In this document: positions 25,337 to 34,100 of the stretch, piece after piece | Layout: each line of letters begins with the position of its first letter | How positions within the stretch are numbered: the stretch's first letter is position 1 | Assembly: GCF_032268605.1 (NCBI RefSeq) | Contig: NZ_CP130318.1 | Location: forward strand, 6,216,501 to 6,280,500 | Direction: 5' to 3' | From: Paenibacillus aurantius | Lineage (GTDB): Bacteria > Bacillota > Bacilli > Paenibacillales > NBRC-103111 | DNA: 64,000 nt | Translations under genes and position numbers: made by a program | The notes under the pieces: generated by a model | Told to the model about the DNA's origin: nothing | Databases searched by the model: none | Seen by the model: only the letters and a program-made list of their open reading frames with translations

Positions 25337-25711
25337 TTACTGGCTAATGGTGATAACATCTTCCGGAAGAACACCTGTACGTTGAATTCGGCGGATTTGT
25401 GCATTCGTTAATATTTCGTCAACGAGAACAAAGGAGGATGTAACATCGTTAAACCCACGGGTGCGCAAATCACGTACCGCCTGGGCTCCGCGGAATACTC
25501 GGAAGTTGCCTTTATAGTTAATTCCGGAAAACAATACCAAAGTGACTTCTCTAGGATCCTCTGCGTTGCTGAGAGTGAAACTCGAAAGTACGTTATCAAA
25601 ACGAAAAGCCCGCAGGTCACGTACGGCAACCCCATCTTCACCGCTAAAGAGAATACGGCGGACAGTAAAATTTAAACCTTGCCACAAAGCGAGTCTTGGC
25701 ATTTGGTTCAC
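25337..25711 (-). CDS. Beta-gamma-crystallin-like protein
   Basis: 124 residues with two internal repeats: LALWQGLNFTVRRILFSGED ending FDNVLSSF, and LVLFSGINYKGNFRVFRGAQ ending FNDVTSSF. The D/N-N/D-x-x-S-S ends match the calcium-binding motif of microbial beta-gamma-crystallins, and the aromatic-rich first strand fits one Greek key each. No signal peptide. A short helical tail follows (LTNAQIRRIQRTGVLPE). Such proteins bind calcium and are often spore- or stress-related; role inferred only. AGGGGGTGAACC SD. Confidence 0.65.
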   Translation of the reverse strand: MNQMPRLALWQGLNFTVRRILFSGEDGVAVRDLRAFRFDNVLSSFTLSNAEDPREVTLVLFSGINYKGNFRVFRGAQAVRDLRTRGFNDVTSSFVLVDEILTNAQIRRIQRTGVLPEDVITISQ

Positions 25712-25874
25712 CCCCTTTTTTGCAGCATAATTCCAATATATGTGAAAATGCCAAACCCGATTGGACCATTAGGAATACTACCTTATTATGTGTGTTTGAT
25801 CAGCAGGAACGGTCAAACCCTACACCATTTTCTTGTCCCGACATACCATAAAATAGACTGGAAAGGAGGGTAAT

Positions 25875-25919
25875 ATGAGAACGATCTGGGTACTAACGTG
25901 GGAATATGACCCTATCTGA
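25875..25919 (+). pseudogene. Possible N-terminal stub of a GT4 glycosyltransferase
   Basis: GAAAGGAGGG precedes ATG 25875 and the frame reads MRTIWVLTWEYDPI then TGA. Many family 4 glycosyltransferases begin with MKILxLTWEYPP. No downstream match is visible, so this would be only a 5' stub. The remaining part of 25712-26298 shows no gene. Confidence 0.2.
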
Positions 25920-26207
25920 TCGAGTTCTTTCCTTAAACAGCTCGATAAGTATGGAAAAGTACGATAATAAAGTCCAGCAGCCAGTGCAGTTCGCGGGATT
26001 GAGGGCTTTTATTTGCCGCGGGGGCAATCTTATGGGTTAGGTGTCAGAAATGAAACTTGAAGCAAATAATCACCAAATACATACAAAAAATATGAAAAAA
26101 TGTTACTAACTCATCCTTGAAAAAGGCCTGATCCTCAGACCCTCTTTATCCATCGATAGATGTTCCCCCAAGAGTTTAGTATAATGGCGTTGTAGAAGTG
26201 CCGAACG

Positions 26208-26242
26208 GTAAGGGCCGAGGGAAAGCATCCCCGGCCCTTTAC
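26208..26242. terminator. GC-rich hairpin upstream of 26299 gene
   Basis: GTAAGGGCCGAGG pairs with CCCCGGCCCTTTAC. There is no T run. A TATAAT at 26180-26185 lies shortly upstream, so it could be the 5' leader structure of the gene at 26299. Confidence 0.35.
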
Positions 26243-26298
26243 TGCACGGTTAAGCACCTCATCGATAGATTCGAATATACACTAGGAGGAAGCATCCC

Positions 26299-27093
26299 AT
26301 GACCGGTAGAACGACGTTCGACGCCATCGTCTCCAGCCTCACCGAGCCGTACCATCTGGAAGGCGATAGAGGCATCATCTTCCGGGTCCGTACTTCCCGG
26401 GCGGAGGAGGTCCAGGTGTTCCTGCCTGTCAGCCGCGCCGAGCTAGTCGATGAGGTTGATCTCTCCGCGGGTGCCAAGCTGCGGATTGAGGGGGAGCAGC
26501 TGGATACCGGCATCGTTGTGGTCCTGGACCTCTCCCCCTCCCCGGGATTTTCGCTGGAGCCGGAGGGCCGCCTGCTCGGCACGGTCGACATCCCCATCCC
26601 CGCACTGTCACGGCTAAACCCGTGGCGGGAGCGGCGCTACAAGCTGATCCTGTGGGGCGGTATTGCCGCGGTGCTGGCAGTCGGCATCATCGGAATGACG
26701 ACAGACAACGCCGTGGGCAATGTTGCCATGCCGCTCTTCCTCGCCTTATGCGCCTGGCTGGTGGTGGGTGACCTTCTCACCCGGCGGGTGGACAATCGGG
26801 AGTATGCCGCGCTGGCCCGGACCGCGGCGGAGGCCATCCAGGCGGGCCTCCACGTCCCCGTGCCGGAGGCCGCGGTGGTTACACTGCTGGGCGGGGGGTT
26901 GGAACGGACCGGAAACCCGTGGAACCCTACCCGGCCGCAGCAGCCCCGGGCGGTCAGCTGGAGAAGCGGTCGGGAGCAGGCGGTGCTGCATGCCGATATC
27001 ACCCCGAAGCCGCTGCGGCCCAACTCCACCGCCACCATCACGATTACCTCCCTAGAAGATGCTACATATGCCGAGCGCATGCGTACTAGATAA
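26299..27093 (+). CDS. Hypothetical two-helix membrane protein
   Basis: 264 residues, not recognised. A soluble N-terminal part of about 110 residues is followed by two adjacent membrane helices (LILWGGIAAVLAVGIIGM and VAMPLFLALCAWLVVGDLL), then a region of about 100 residues with DITPKPLRPNSTATITITS at the end, beta-like. The SD AGGAGGAAG precedes the ATG. No operon partner. Codon usage supports a real gene. Confidence 0.6.
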   Translation: MTGRTTFDAIVSSLTEPYHLEGDRGIIFRVRTSRAEEVQVFLPVSRAELVDEVDLSAGAKLRIEGEQLDTGIVVVLDLSPSPGFSLEPEGRLLGTVDIPIPALSRLNPWRERRYKLILWGGIAAVLAVGIIGMTTDNAVGNVAMPLFLALCAWLVVGDLLTRRVDNREYAALARTAAEAIQAGLHVPVPEAAVVTLLGGGLERTGNPWNPTRPQQPRAVSWRSGREQAVLHADITPKPLRPNSTATITITSLEDATYAERMRTR

Positions 27094-27198
27094 AGCTAAG
27101 GCAAATTACTTGTAATCAAACCGCTTATGGCAGTTGCCTTTTCCTTCCACACCGTATAAAATAAATCGATGGAAAATTACTGGAAAGGGGTGGGGAAT

Positions 27199-27288
27199 AT
27201 GAGGGGGAAACGGAGGCTTGATCATCCGTCGACGGTTACCCTTTCCTATCCCCATTCCAGTGAAACACTAAAGCATTTGTTGCTTTAG
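27199..27288 (+). CDS. Short leader ORF overlapping a terminator
   Basis: 29 codons from ATG 27199 after GGAAAGGGGTGGGG: MRGKRRLDHPSTVTLSYPHS and SETLKHLLL. Its stop TAG sits inside the right arm of the terminator at 27263-27297, just upstream of the UMP kinase paralogue. Ribosomes finishing this ORF would melt the stem, so it may be an attenuator peptide. Its expression is not proven. Confidence 0.35.
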   Translation: MRGKRRLDHPSTVTLSYPHSSETLKHLLL

Positions 27289-27297
27289 TGTTTTTTA
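27263..27297 (+). terminator. Terminator/attenuator before the UMP kinase paralogue
   Basis: AAACACTAAAGCA/TGCTTTAGTGTTTTTT, a 13-bp stem with loop TTTGT. It lies 21 bp before the kinase start, so it must be bypassed, regulated, or the kinase must have a promoter inside it. Confidence 0.75.
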
Positions 27298-27317
27298 TTT
27301 GCGCGGAGGTGAAATCA

Positions 27318-28055
27318 TTGACCAGGTACAAAAGGGTTCTTATTAAACTAAGCGGTGGAGCGGTAGCCGGAAGCACGGAGTTTGGCTTTGAGCCCGAGAA
27401 ATTGGACCATATCGCAAACGAGATCATGTCGGTTGTGAATCGAGGGGTGGAGGTATCCTTGGTGATAGGCGGTGGGAATATTTTCCGCGGCCACATGGGG
27501 GAAAGCTGGGGCATCGAAAGAGCGGAAGCGGACAACATCGGCACCCTCGCCACGGTGATTAACAGCTTGATGCTCCGAGGGGTCCTTAAAGCCAAAACCC
27601 CCAAAGAAGTTCGGGTCATGACGGCCATCCCGATCACCTCCGTTGCCGAACCCTACATCCGATTAAGGGCCATCCACCATCTGGAAAAGGGTCACATTGT
27701 TATTTTTGCAGGAGGAAACGGGCAGCCCTACGTGACGACCGATTATCCTTCCGTCCAAAGGGCCATCGAAGTGAACTGCGATGCTCTGTTGGTCGCCAAA
27801 CAAGGGGTGGATGGGGTGTTCCATGCCGACCCTAAGTACGACAAAGAAGCAAGGAAATACCGGTCTCTTCACTACAACGATGTCTTAACCCGTAACCTGA
27901 AGGTAATGGATCAGTCCGCTTTTATCCTAGCCCGTGACCACAATCTTCCCCTTCATGTGTTTAATTTTGATAAGCCAGGCTCCATGAAGGAGATTTGTGA
28001 AGGGAACCATCATGGAACCACGATTAGTGCGGAATCCGTTTTTGAATGGGAATGA
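27318..28055 (+). CDS. Uridylate kinase (PyrH-like) paralogue
   Basis: 245 residues from TTG 27318 (GGAGGTGA 7 bp before). UMP kinase features: YKRVLIKLSGG at the N-terminus, VIGGGNIFRG (phosphate loop), ADNIGTLATVINSLMLRG, and GVDGVFHADPK near 180. Departures from the usual PyrH are the AGGNGQPYVTTDYPSV segment (normally GTGNPFFTTDT) and MDQSAFILARDHNLPLHVF. It is not next to tsf or frr, where pyrH normally lies, so it is probably a second, specialised kinase making UDP from UMP. Confidence 0.8.
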   Translation: MTRYKRVLIKLSGGAVAGSTEFGFEPEKLDHIANEIMSVVNRGVEVSLVIGGGNIFRGHMGESWGIERAEADNIGTLATVINSLMLRGVLKAKTPKEVRVMTAIPITSVAEPYIRLRAIHHLEKGHIVIFAGGNGQPYVTTDYPSVQRAIEVNCDALLVAKQGVDGVFHADPKYDKEARKYRSLHYNDVLTRNLKVMDQSAFILARDHNLPLHVFNFDKPGSMKEICEGNHHGTTISAESVFEWE

Positions 28056-28159
28056 CACCGTATTGGGTTTTTTATCGCATGGTGGATCATGCTTTCGGGA
28101 TTCATCGGATTTTGCATGGCCGCCGTGATTATCTTCGCGAATTGTTCGATAAGGATTGA
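28052..28159 (+). pseudogene. ParE/RelE-type toxin C-terminal remnant
   Basis: A 35-codon frame overlapping the kinase stop (ATGA) and reading YWVFYRMVDHAFGIHRIL then HGRRDYLREL. ParE-family toxins end with Y-R-x-x-Y/D...I-x-R-I-L-H-G-R-R-D, which matches here; the N-terminal two thirds is missing. Translation coupled to the kinase would yield only a fragment. Function lost; call rests on the motif alone. Confidence 0.45.
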
Positions 28160-28183
28160 AATCAGCCTGCGCCTATTAAGGAT

Positions 28184-28222
28184 AGCAGCCTCCGTCCCAA
28201 AAGGGGCGGAGGCTGCTTTATT
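28184..28222 (+). terminator. Terminator after the UMP kinase unit
   Basis: AGCAGCCTCCG/CGGAGGCTGCT with inner CCC/GGG pairing, followed by TTATT. Confidence 0.8.
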
Positions 28223-28268
28223 AAACCTTTACTAGGCTATCGCAGTCTGGTAAACTGTTCCCGATTAA

Positions 28269-28302
28269 TTGTTAACCCAAAACAAATAAAATTGGTTAAC
28301 AA
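28269..28302 (+). promoter_or_regulatory. BirA operator upstream of bioB
   Basis: TTGTTAACC, 16 bp, GGTTAACAA: the known Firmicute BirA box. Biotin-bound BirA would repress bioB here. Confidence 0.88.
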
Positions 28303-28353
28303 TTCACCTATCGTCTATTAAACAGGCAATCTCAAATTTTACTTAAATAAGGG

Positions 28354-29361
28354 ATGATCACAATTAAAACGATACAAACCGATTTTACGTGGCAGTCACT
28401 CGCGTATAAAGCGCTTAATGGGGACTCTTTAACACTAGAAGAAGGACTAAGTGTTCTTGAAGCCGATAATGATCAAGTACTTCCGTTGATGCAAGCTGCG
28501 TTTCAGGTTAGAAAGCATTTTTACGGAAAAAAAGTGAAGCTGAACATGATCATTAACGCCAAGAGCGGACATTGCCCCGAGGACTGCGGTTACTGCTCAC
28601 AATCGATCGTTTCGACAGCTCCGGTGGAGAAGTACACCCTGCTGGACAAAGACTCGCTACTTGCGGGTGCACGTGAAGCCATGGCCCGAAAGGCAGGGAC
28701 CTATTGCATCGTTGCTTCGGGGAAAGGTCCGACCGAGAAAGAGTTGGATCAGGTGATATCCGCCGTCAAAGAAATTCGGGAAACGTTGCCGCTGAAAATT
28801 TGTGCATGTTTGGGGATTTTAAAAGATGCTCAAGCCAAACGTCTCGTCGAAGCAGGCGTTCACCGATACAATCACAACTTGAACACAAGTAAAGCTAATT
28901 ATGCGTCTATTACGACAACACACACCTACGACCAGCGCGTAGAAACAGTGGAACATGTAAAGACGAGCGGCATGTCGCCTTGCTCCGGTGTGATTATCGG
29001 AATGGGCGAGACGAATCGAGAAATTGTAGAAATGGCTTTTGCCCTACGGGAACTAGATGCAGATTCGATTCCCGTTAATTTCCTTAATGCGATTCCAGGA
29101 ACTCCGTTAGAGAAGGCGGGACGCACGTCGTCTATGAAGGCTTTAAAGGTATTGTCACTTTTTCGATTTATTTGCCCTTCCAAAGAAATTCGCGTAGCGG
29201 GCGGGCGCGAAGTTAGCCTTCGTACCTTGCAGCCTCTGTCTTTGTACGCAGCTAACTCCCTCTTTGTGGGCGATTATTTAACTACAGCAGGACAAGCGGT
29301 TTCCACCGATCATCAAATCATTGAAGATTTAGGCTTCGAAATTGAGCTGAACGCATTGTAA
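28354..29361 (+). CDS. bioB: Biotin synthase
   Basis: 335 residues of a radical-SAM enzyme that inserts sulfur into dethiobiotin. The [4Fe-4S]-SAM motif is CPEDCGYCSQ near residue 74, followed by TYCIVASGKGP, LKICACLGIL, YNHNLNTS (which aligns with the substrate-binding strand of B. subtilis BioB), PCSGVIIGMGET, DSIPVNFLNAIPGTPLE and the C-terminal RVAGGREVSLR. Length is normal. It stands alone, away from other bio genes, and is controlled by the BirA box. The SD is poor: AAGGG touches the ATG. The gene is more AT-rich than its neighbours, so it may be acquired. Confidence 0.95.
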   Translation: MITIKTIQTDFTWQSLAYKALNGDSLTLEEGLSVLEADNDQVLPLMQAAFQVRKHFYGKKVKLNMIINAKSGHCPEDCGYCSQSIVSTAPVEKYTLLDKDSLLAGAREAMARKAGTYCIVASGKGPTEKELDQVISAVKEIRETLPLKICACLGILKDAQAKRLVEAGVHRYNHNLNTSKANYASITTTHTYDQRVETVEHVKTSGMSPCSGVIIGMGETNREIVEMAFALRELDADSIPVNFLNAIPGTPLEKAGRTSSMKALKVLSLFRFICPSKEIRVAGGREVSLRTLQPLSLYAANSLFVGDYLTTAGQAVSTDHQIIEDLGFEIELNAL

Positions 29362-29408
29362 GGTGTTTGATAAGGAATTGGGTGAAAAAGGAGTGCCGCT
29401 GGAAGTTG

Positions 29409-30359
29409 TCAGAGAACGAATTTCCAAATCAGCCAGCAAAGGAGCACGGAAAGCCAGGAAATGAAGCCAAACACCATAACAATCTTATTCTCGCTCCAGC
29501 CGTACTTCAGGCTGAAATGAAAATGAATCGGAGTCATCCGGAAGATCCGCAATTTCGTTCGCTTGTAATACCAGACTTGCAGAATGACGGAAAATTGTTC
29601 CGCCAGATAGACGGAAAACAGGAGAGGAATCAGAATTTCAACCTTCTCGATGATGGCCAGAAACGATAGTGAACCTCCGATGGCGAGCGACCCGGTATCC
29701 CCCATAAAGGCTCGGGCCGGATAAATATTGTAGAGAAACAAACCGAGCAGACAGCCAATCATGACAAGCGAAAAGACTTGCACCTCCGGCTTGTCCGAAA
29801 TCAGAAAAAAGAAAAAGTAGGTGGGGATCGCTACATTGATCAACAGCCCGTCCAATCCGTCCGTAAAATTAATGGCGTTCGCGGAACCTACCACAAACAA
29901 AAGCATGATGAGGATGTAGACGTACACCGGCAGATGTAACTGAAAGCCGTGGAACAACGCGATGTCACTGGTCAGAGAGAAGAAACGAAACAATGTGAAG
30001 AGCAGCAAGCCCGTAAAAGCGAATTGAAGCACCAGCTTGGTCCGTCCGGAGATTCCCGATGGGTCCTGCCAGAATGCCTTTTTGAAATCATCCATAAAGC
30101 CGATCGAGCTGAATAAAAGAAACGTAACGCCTAGCAGGCTCATCAAGGGAGTAGAATGAGACTGGAGGGCCATCCCCACCCCGATAAACAAGACCAGTCC
30201 AGCCATCAGCGGTGTTCCCCGTTTGGCTTGGTGGTCAAGCGGCAGTTCTGATCGAATCGGCTGCGTTAGCTTTAGAACGCGCAGCGCCCTAATGAGCAGT
30301 GGGGTACAGAATGCTACCAATAAGAACGAAAGACCGGACACGCTTAAGATCCCTAACAT
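29409..30359 (-). CDS. MraY-like phospho-MurNAc-pentapeptide transferase paralogue
   Basis: 316 residues from ATG 30359 (MLGILSVSG); a longer frame lacks an SD. About ten membrane helices. MraY motifs: HQAKRGTPLMAGL, SIGFMDDFKK (catalytic Asp pair, about 90-91), NAINFTDGLDGL, RAFMGDTGSLAIGG and TPIHFHFSLKYGW. MraY transfers phospho-MurNAc-pentapeptide to undecaprenyl phosphate (lipid I). The usual mraY sits in the dcw cluster, and the ending HFHF rather than HHHF suggests a diverged second copy, possibly for spore or stress wall synthesis. Confidence 0.85.
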   Translation of the reverse strand: MLGILSVSGLSFLLVAFCTPLLIRALRVLKLTQPIRSELPLDHQAKRGTPLMAGLVLFIGVGMALQSHSTPLMSLLGVTFLLFSSIGFMDDFKKAFWQDPSGISGRTKLVLQFAFTGLLLFTLFRFFSLTSDIALFHGFQLHLPVYVYILIMLLFVVGSANAINFTDGLDGLLINVAIPTYFFFFLISDKPEVQVFSLVMIGCLLGLFLYNIYPARAFMGDTGSLAIGGSLSFLAIIEKVEILIPLLFSVYLAEQFSVILQVWYYKRTKLRIFRMTPIHFHFSLKYGWSENKIVMVFGFISWLSVLLCWLIWKFVL

Positions 30360-30541
30360 GCTAGCACCGCTTTCCGAAATCTCTTTTTTATTATTATATT
30401 TCAATCTAGTGGGCAAATATTCCTTTTCGTGATGGAAGAATAGGTTCCGATAATCCTTTCTAAATATTCCTTTACAAGAATATTCCCAATGACGTATACT
30501 TTAATCAAGAGGTTATTTACGATAGGGAGGAATGGATTCTA

Positions 30542-31048
30542 ATGTCCAACTCGGAATGTAAGGAACTGGTCATCACCCGGGAATTCCAGGCACCGCGCGA
30601 GCTTGTCTTTCAGGCCTGGTCGCAGGTCGACCATCTGAAGCAGTGGTGGGGGCCGAAAGGCTTCGAAATAAAGGTATCGCAATTGGATTTCCGTCCGGGA
30701 GGGGTGTTCCACTACAGCATGCAGTCTCCGGATGGGAATCAAATGTGGGGGAAATTCGTCTATCAGGAAATCGAAGCCTTCGATAAGATCGTCTGGGTCA
30801 ACAGCTTCTCCGATGAGGCGGGCCATATTGTCCGGGCTCCCTTTAGCGATCTGATCCCGCTGGAAATCCGCAACGAGGTCACCTTCCGCGAAGATAACGG
30901 CGGGACCATCCTGACGTTGCGCAGCCGGCCGATTAACGCCACGGCGGAAGAGGAAAGCTTCTTCGAGGGAATGTTCGAATCGATGCAGCAGGGCTTCGGA
31001 GGAACCTTCGATCAGCTGGAGCAATTTTTGGCCGAGCTTAAAAAGTAA
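30542..31048 (+). CDS. SRPBCC (AHSA1) family protein
   Basis: 168 residues. The START/AHSA1 signature is VITREFQAPRELVFQAWSQ at the N-terminus, WWGPKGFEI near 38, FRPGGVFHYSM, and a C-terminal helix FEGMFESMQQGFGGTFDQLEQFL. The fold holds a hydrophobic ligand in a deep pocket. GGGAGG precedes the ATG by about 10 bp. Monocistronic and ended by a strong terminator. Confidence 0.88.
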   Translation: MSNSECKELVITREFQAPRELVFQAWSQVDHLKQWWGPKGFEIKVSQLDFRPGGVFHYSMQSPDGNQMWGKFVYQEIEAFDKIVWVNSFSDEAGHIVRAPFSDLIPLEIRNEVTFREDNGGTILTLRSRPINATAEEESFFEGMFESMQQGFGGTFDQLEQFLAELKK

Positions 31049-31051
31049 GGG

Positions 31052-31077
31052 AAGGCGTCCGCATGGACGCCTTTTTC
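31052..31077 (+). terminator. Terminator of the SRPBCC gene
   Basis: AAGGCGTCC/GGACGCCTTTTT, a 9-bp stem with loop GCAT. Confidence 0.88.
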
Positions 31078-31100
31078 GTTCGCGTGAAGCTTCGAGGAGA

Positions 31101-31140
31101 TAAAAAAGAGGACTCCTGCTCGAAACAGGAATCCTCTTCT
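31101..31140 (-). terminator. Terminator of the large secreted protein gene
   Basis: On the minus strand AAGAGGATTCCTG pairs with CAGGAGTCCTCTT (one mismatch) and is followed by TTTTTA. Confidence 0.8.
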
Positions 31141-31195
31141 CCCGGCTGCTAACCGATGCTCGTTGAGAGCGAAAGCATTACCGGCTTGGCGTCAT

Positions 31196-34100
31196 TCAAG
31201 TCCTGCCCAGCGATCCCTCCGGCTTTCCTCGATTGGTTCCTCCGTTGTTCCCGCTCCTATGGCCTCCGGACGGGTTGGAATAAGCCGGGATGTCAATCCT
31301 AAGAGCCGGGCTCACGTTGCCCGCCGTGTCCTTCACGACGAGGTACATAGCCTTCGCACCTGGCGTAAGGTTGGCGAGCGAAACCGCGACGGCCCTGTGA
31401 GCCTCGTAGGCGGTACCTCTGCCGTTCGTGTCGATCACCGGCTCGCCGGCTCCATCATTTACGAACTCGTAGTAGTAGGTTCCAGCTTCATCGGCGGCGA
31501 ACCTTACCGTTGCGGTGCTGTCACCGTTACGGCTAACGGTTCTGACGGTCAGAGCCGGAGCGGAGGCATCCGAGGCATCCGCTTTTTTGGTGGTGAAGGA
31601 AGAAAGCCGGCTGTACCCTCTTCCCGCGGAGTTTGCCGCGATGGCCATCCAGGTGTGTTCTCCAGGCGCAAGGTTATCCACGGTAACCGATGCCGTCGAA
31701 TGCTCGGCCGCTGCCCTCCCGAGGGCCGTGTTGTGGTACAGCACGGCTTCTACCGCGGTGACGGTCAGCGTTTTGGGCGCCGTATTGAAGTCCAGGCTGA
31801 GCTCGTAAATGTCCTGGTCGCCCTCTTTTGTGCCGATTTCATAAGATGACGCTTTGGGCTTATCGAAATAATTATAATCGTTCAGCTTAGGCGAATAGGA
31901 ATTCATGTAGAGCTTGCCGTTCGCCAGATCAAAATACAGCGTCTTGTAATAGGCATTTCCGCCCTGCTCCCCTCCCTGGTAATCCTGGAGGATCTGGTAG
32001 ACCTTGCGTTCTTTCACTCCGTCCCCGTCATCATCAAAGCCTTCTACGTTGAAGGCGGCCCCGGTATAATGGCCGCTTAGCACCAGCTTGACGTTAGGGT
32101 TCTTGGCGACCACTTCGTTCTGGTAGTAGAGACCGGCTTCGTCCAGGTCGGCATTCGCTTTTACGTAATTATGAAAAGCCAGAACGGCCATACGGTCCGG
32201 ATATTCCGCCAGAACCTTGTTAACCCAGGCCACCGCCTCCCGGTCAAAATTGTAGCTCATGTAAACAAAGATCAGGTCCTGGCCGCCTGCGGTGACGAGA
32301 TCGTAGTGGCCGAGGTTGTTCTGGAAGGAACCGCCGAAGACGCCGTTGTCCTTAAAACGGTCCTCCCCGAAGTATTTCTGGTAATTTACATATTTGCCGT
32401 TATGGTTGGCAATGTCATGGTTCCCGGCCACTACGCCGTATGGTAATTGGGCATCCTCCAGGATTTTCATGTACTGGTCGGCGCGCTCCCATTGATAGGT
32501 TTCGTCGATGTCATCGATAAGATCGCCCGTGTGCACGACATAGCGGATGTCCATGCGGTCCTTATTGGCCGCAATATGGTCGTTGAGCAATCGGAAGTTC
32601 TCCGGGTAGCTTTGGGCGTAATACTGCGTGTCGGTCTCCCAGGCGATTGAAAAATCATACTGGGCCGGTTCCCCGCTGCCATCCCAAACATAATCATTGG
32701 CCACCGTGCTGGCATGACCGGCTTTGGTGGAAGGCAGCATCTCGATGCCTCTTCCTTGGACCAGCACATAAACCTTTCCGTCGGCGAGATAGTCGCCGGT
32801 CTCGAATACCGCAGAGATTTTGCCGTCCGCATAGTCGGCTTGAAGCGGAATCCACCGGTCGCCGGCGCTGCTGCGCGCATAGAGACGGACGTCTTTGCCA
32901 TAATCCGTTGCCGCCTCAAGCGAGACCCGAAGGGAGGTATCCGCGGCGTTCACATCAAAGGCATACATCTGGTAAGGCAGGCTGCCGTTGCCGCTGGTTA
33001 CCGCACCAAGGGAACCGGCTTGCGCGTTGGCCGTGCCGTCGCCGGAGCCTTGGTACACGGTAATGCCTTCGCCCACGGTCAACGCCTGCGCCTCATGGAA
33101 CGAGACCTCGGCGTCTTTCCCTTTGCTCAGAACGGCCGACAGGGTGGCCGAATCCGTCCCCACGTCCGACGAGGAGACATGGGAGATAACCGGGTAATTG
33201 CGGCTGGACGAGAAGGTCCATGTCATGGTTCCCGTATTCCCCCAAGTGTCCTGCACCGAAGCGGTAAGCGTATGGGGACCCTGGTTGAGCTCCGAGCCGT
33301 TGAAGCTGGTTCCGCTCAGGAGCTTTCCATCCAGCTTAAGCATAAGCGTGTCCTCCGCCACATTCGACGCATCCGTATAGCGTGGCTGAAACGTATACTC
33401 GCCGTCGATCTGCTCCGGAATCTCGGCGCTGATCACCGGGCCGGTATTGTCCACGTTCACGGAGATGGTTTGGCTGCCGGTTCCGGTGGAAATGGTGACG
33501 TGGTGGCTGCCGTCTTCCACCTGCCGGGTATCCCAGACAGTGCCGTTGGCGTTCAGGGAGGCATACGGAACGGTAAAATGCAGCTCGACCTCCCGTTTGC
33601 TGCTGCCCAACGTCACGGTATTCGATGCCTTAACGGCGCCGTCCGGTTGAATAACCGTGCCGTCCGCCAGCACCAGGGAGAAATTCGTCACCGAGAAGCT
33701 GTCGCTGTCCGTACCGGGTGTGGTGTCCAGGGCGTCGATCTCGGTACCAGCCACGATACGGACGCTCACCTCGGCGTCGCCGTTCGCTTTATACGCAAAC
33801 AGGCGGTTGTCGATCATCACGGCACGGGAAGGCAGCACATCATACCAGCGCGAGAAGACCTGCACCAGGTTTCCGTTGGCCGTAATGGCGTTCTTGGCCC
33901 CGTCCAGTCCCTCGATGTCCAGGGTAAAATAAGCTCCCTGCTCCAGCCGGCGGGTAGTGTCCACCAAAGCACCGTCCAGGCGGATGTCTACCGCCGCGTT
34001 GTCGCTGGATCTCCCGATAACGTAGACGCGGCCGGAAACCGTTTGGCCATCCGCCAAGTTCGAGCGCAGACCGGAGAAATCATCGCCGTGCAGGACGGTG

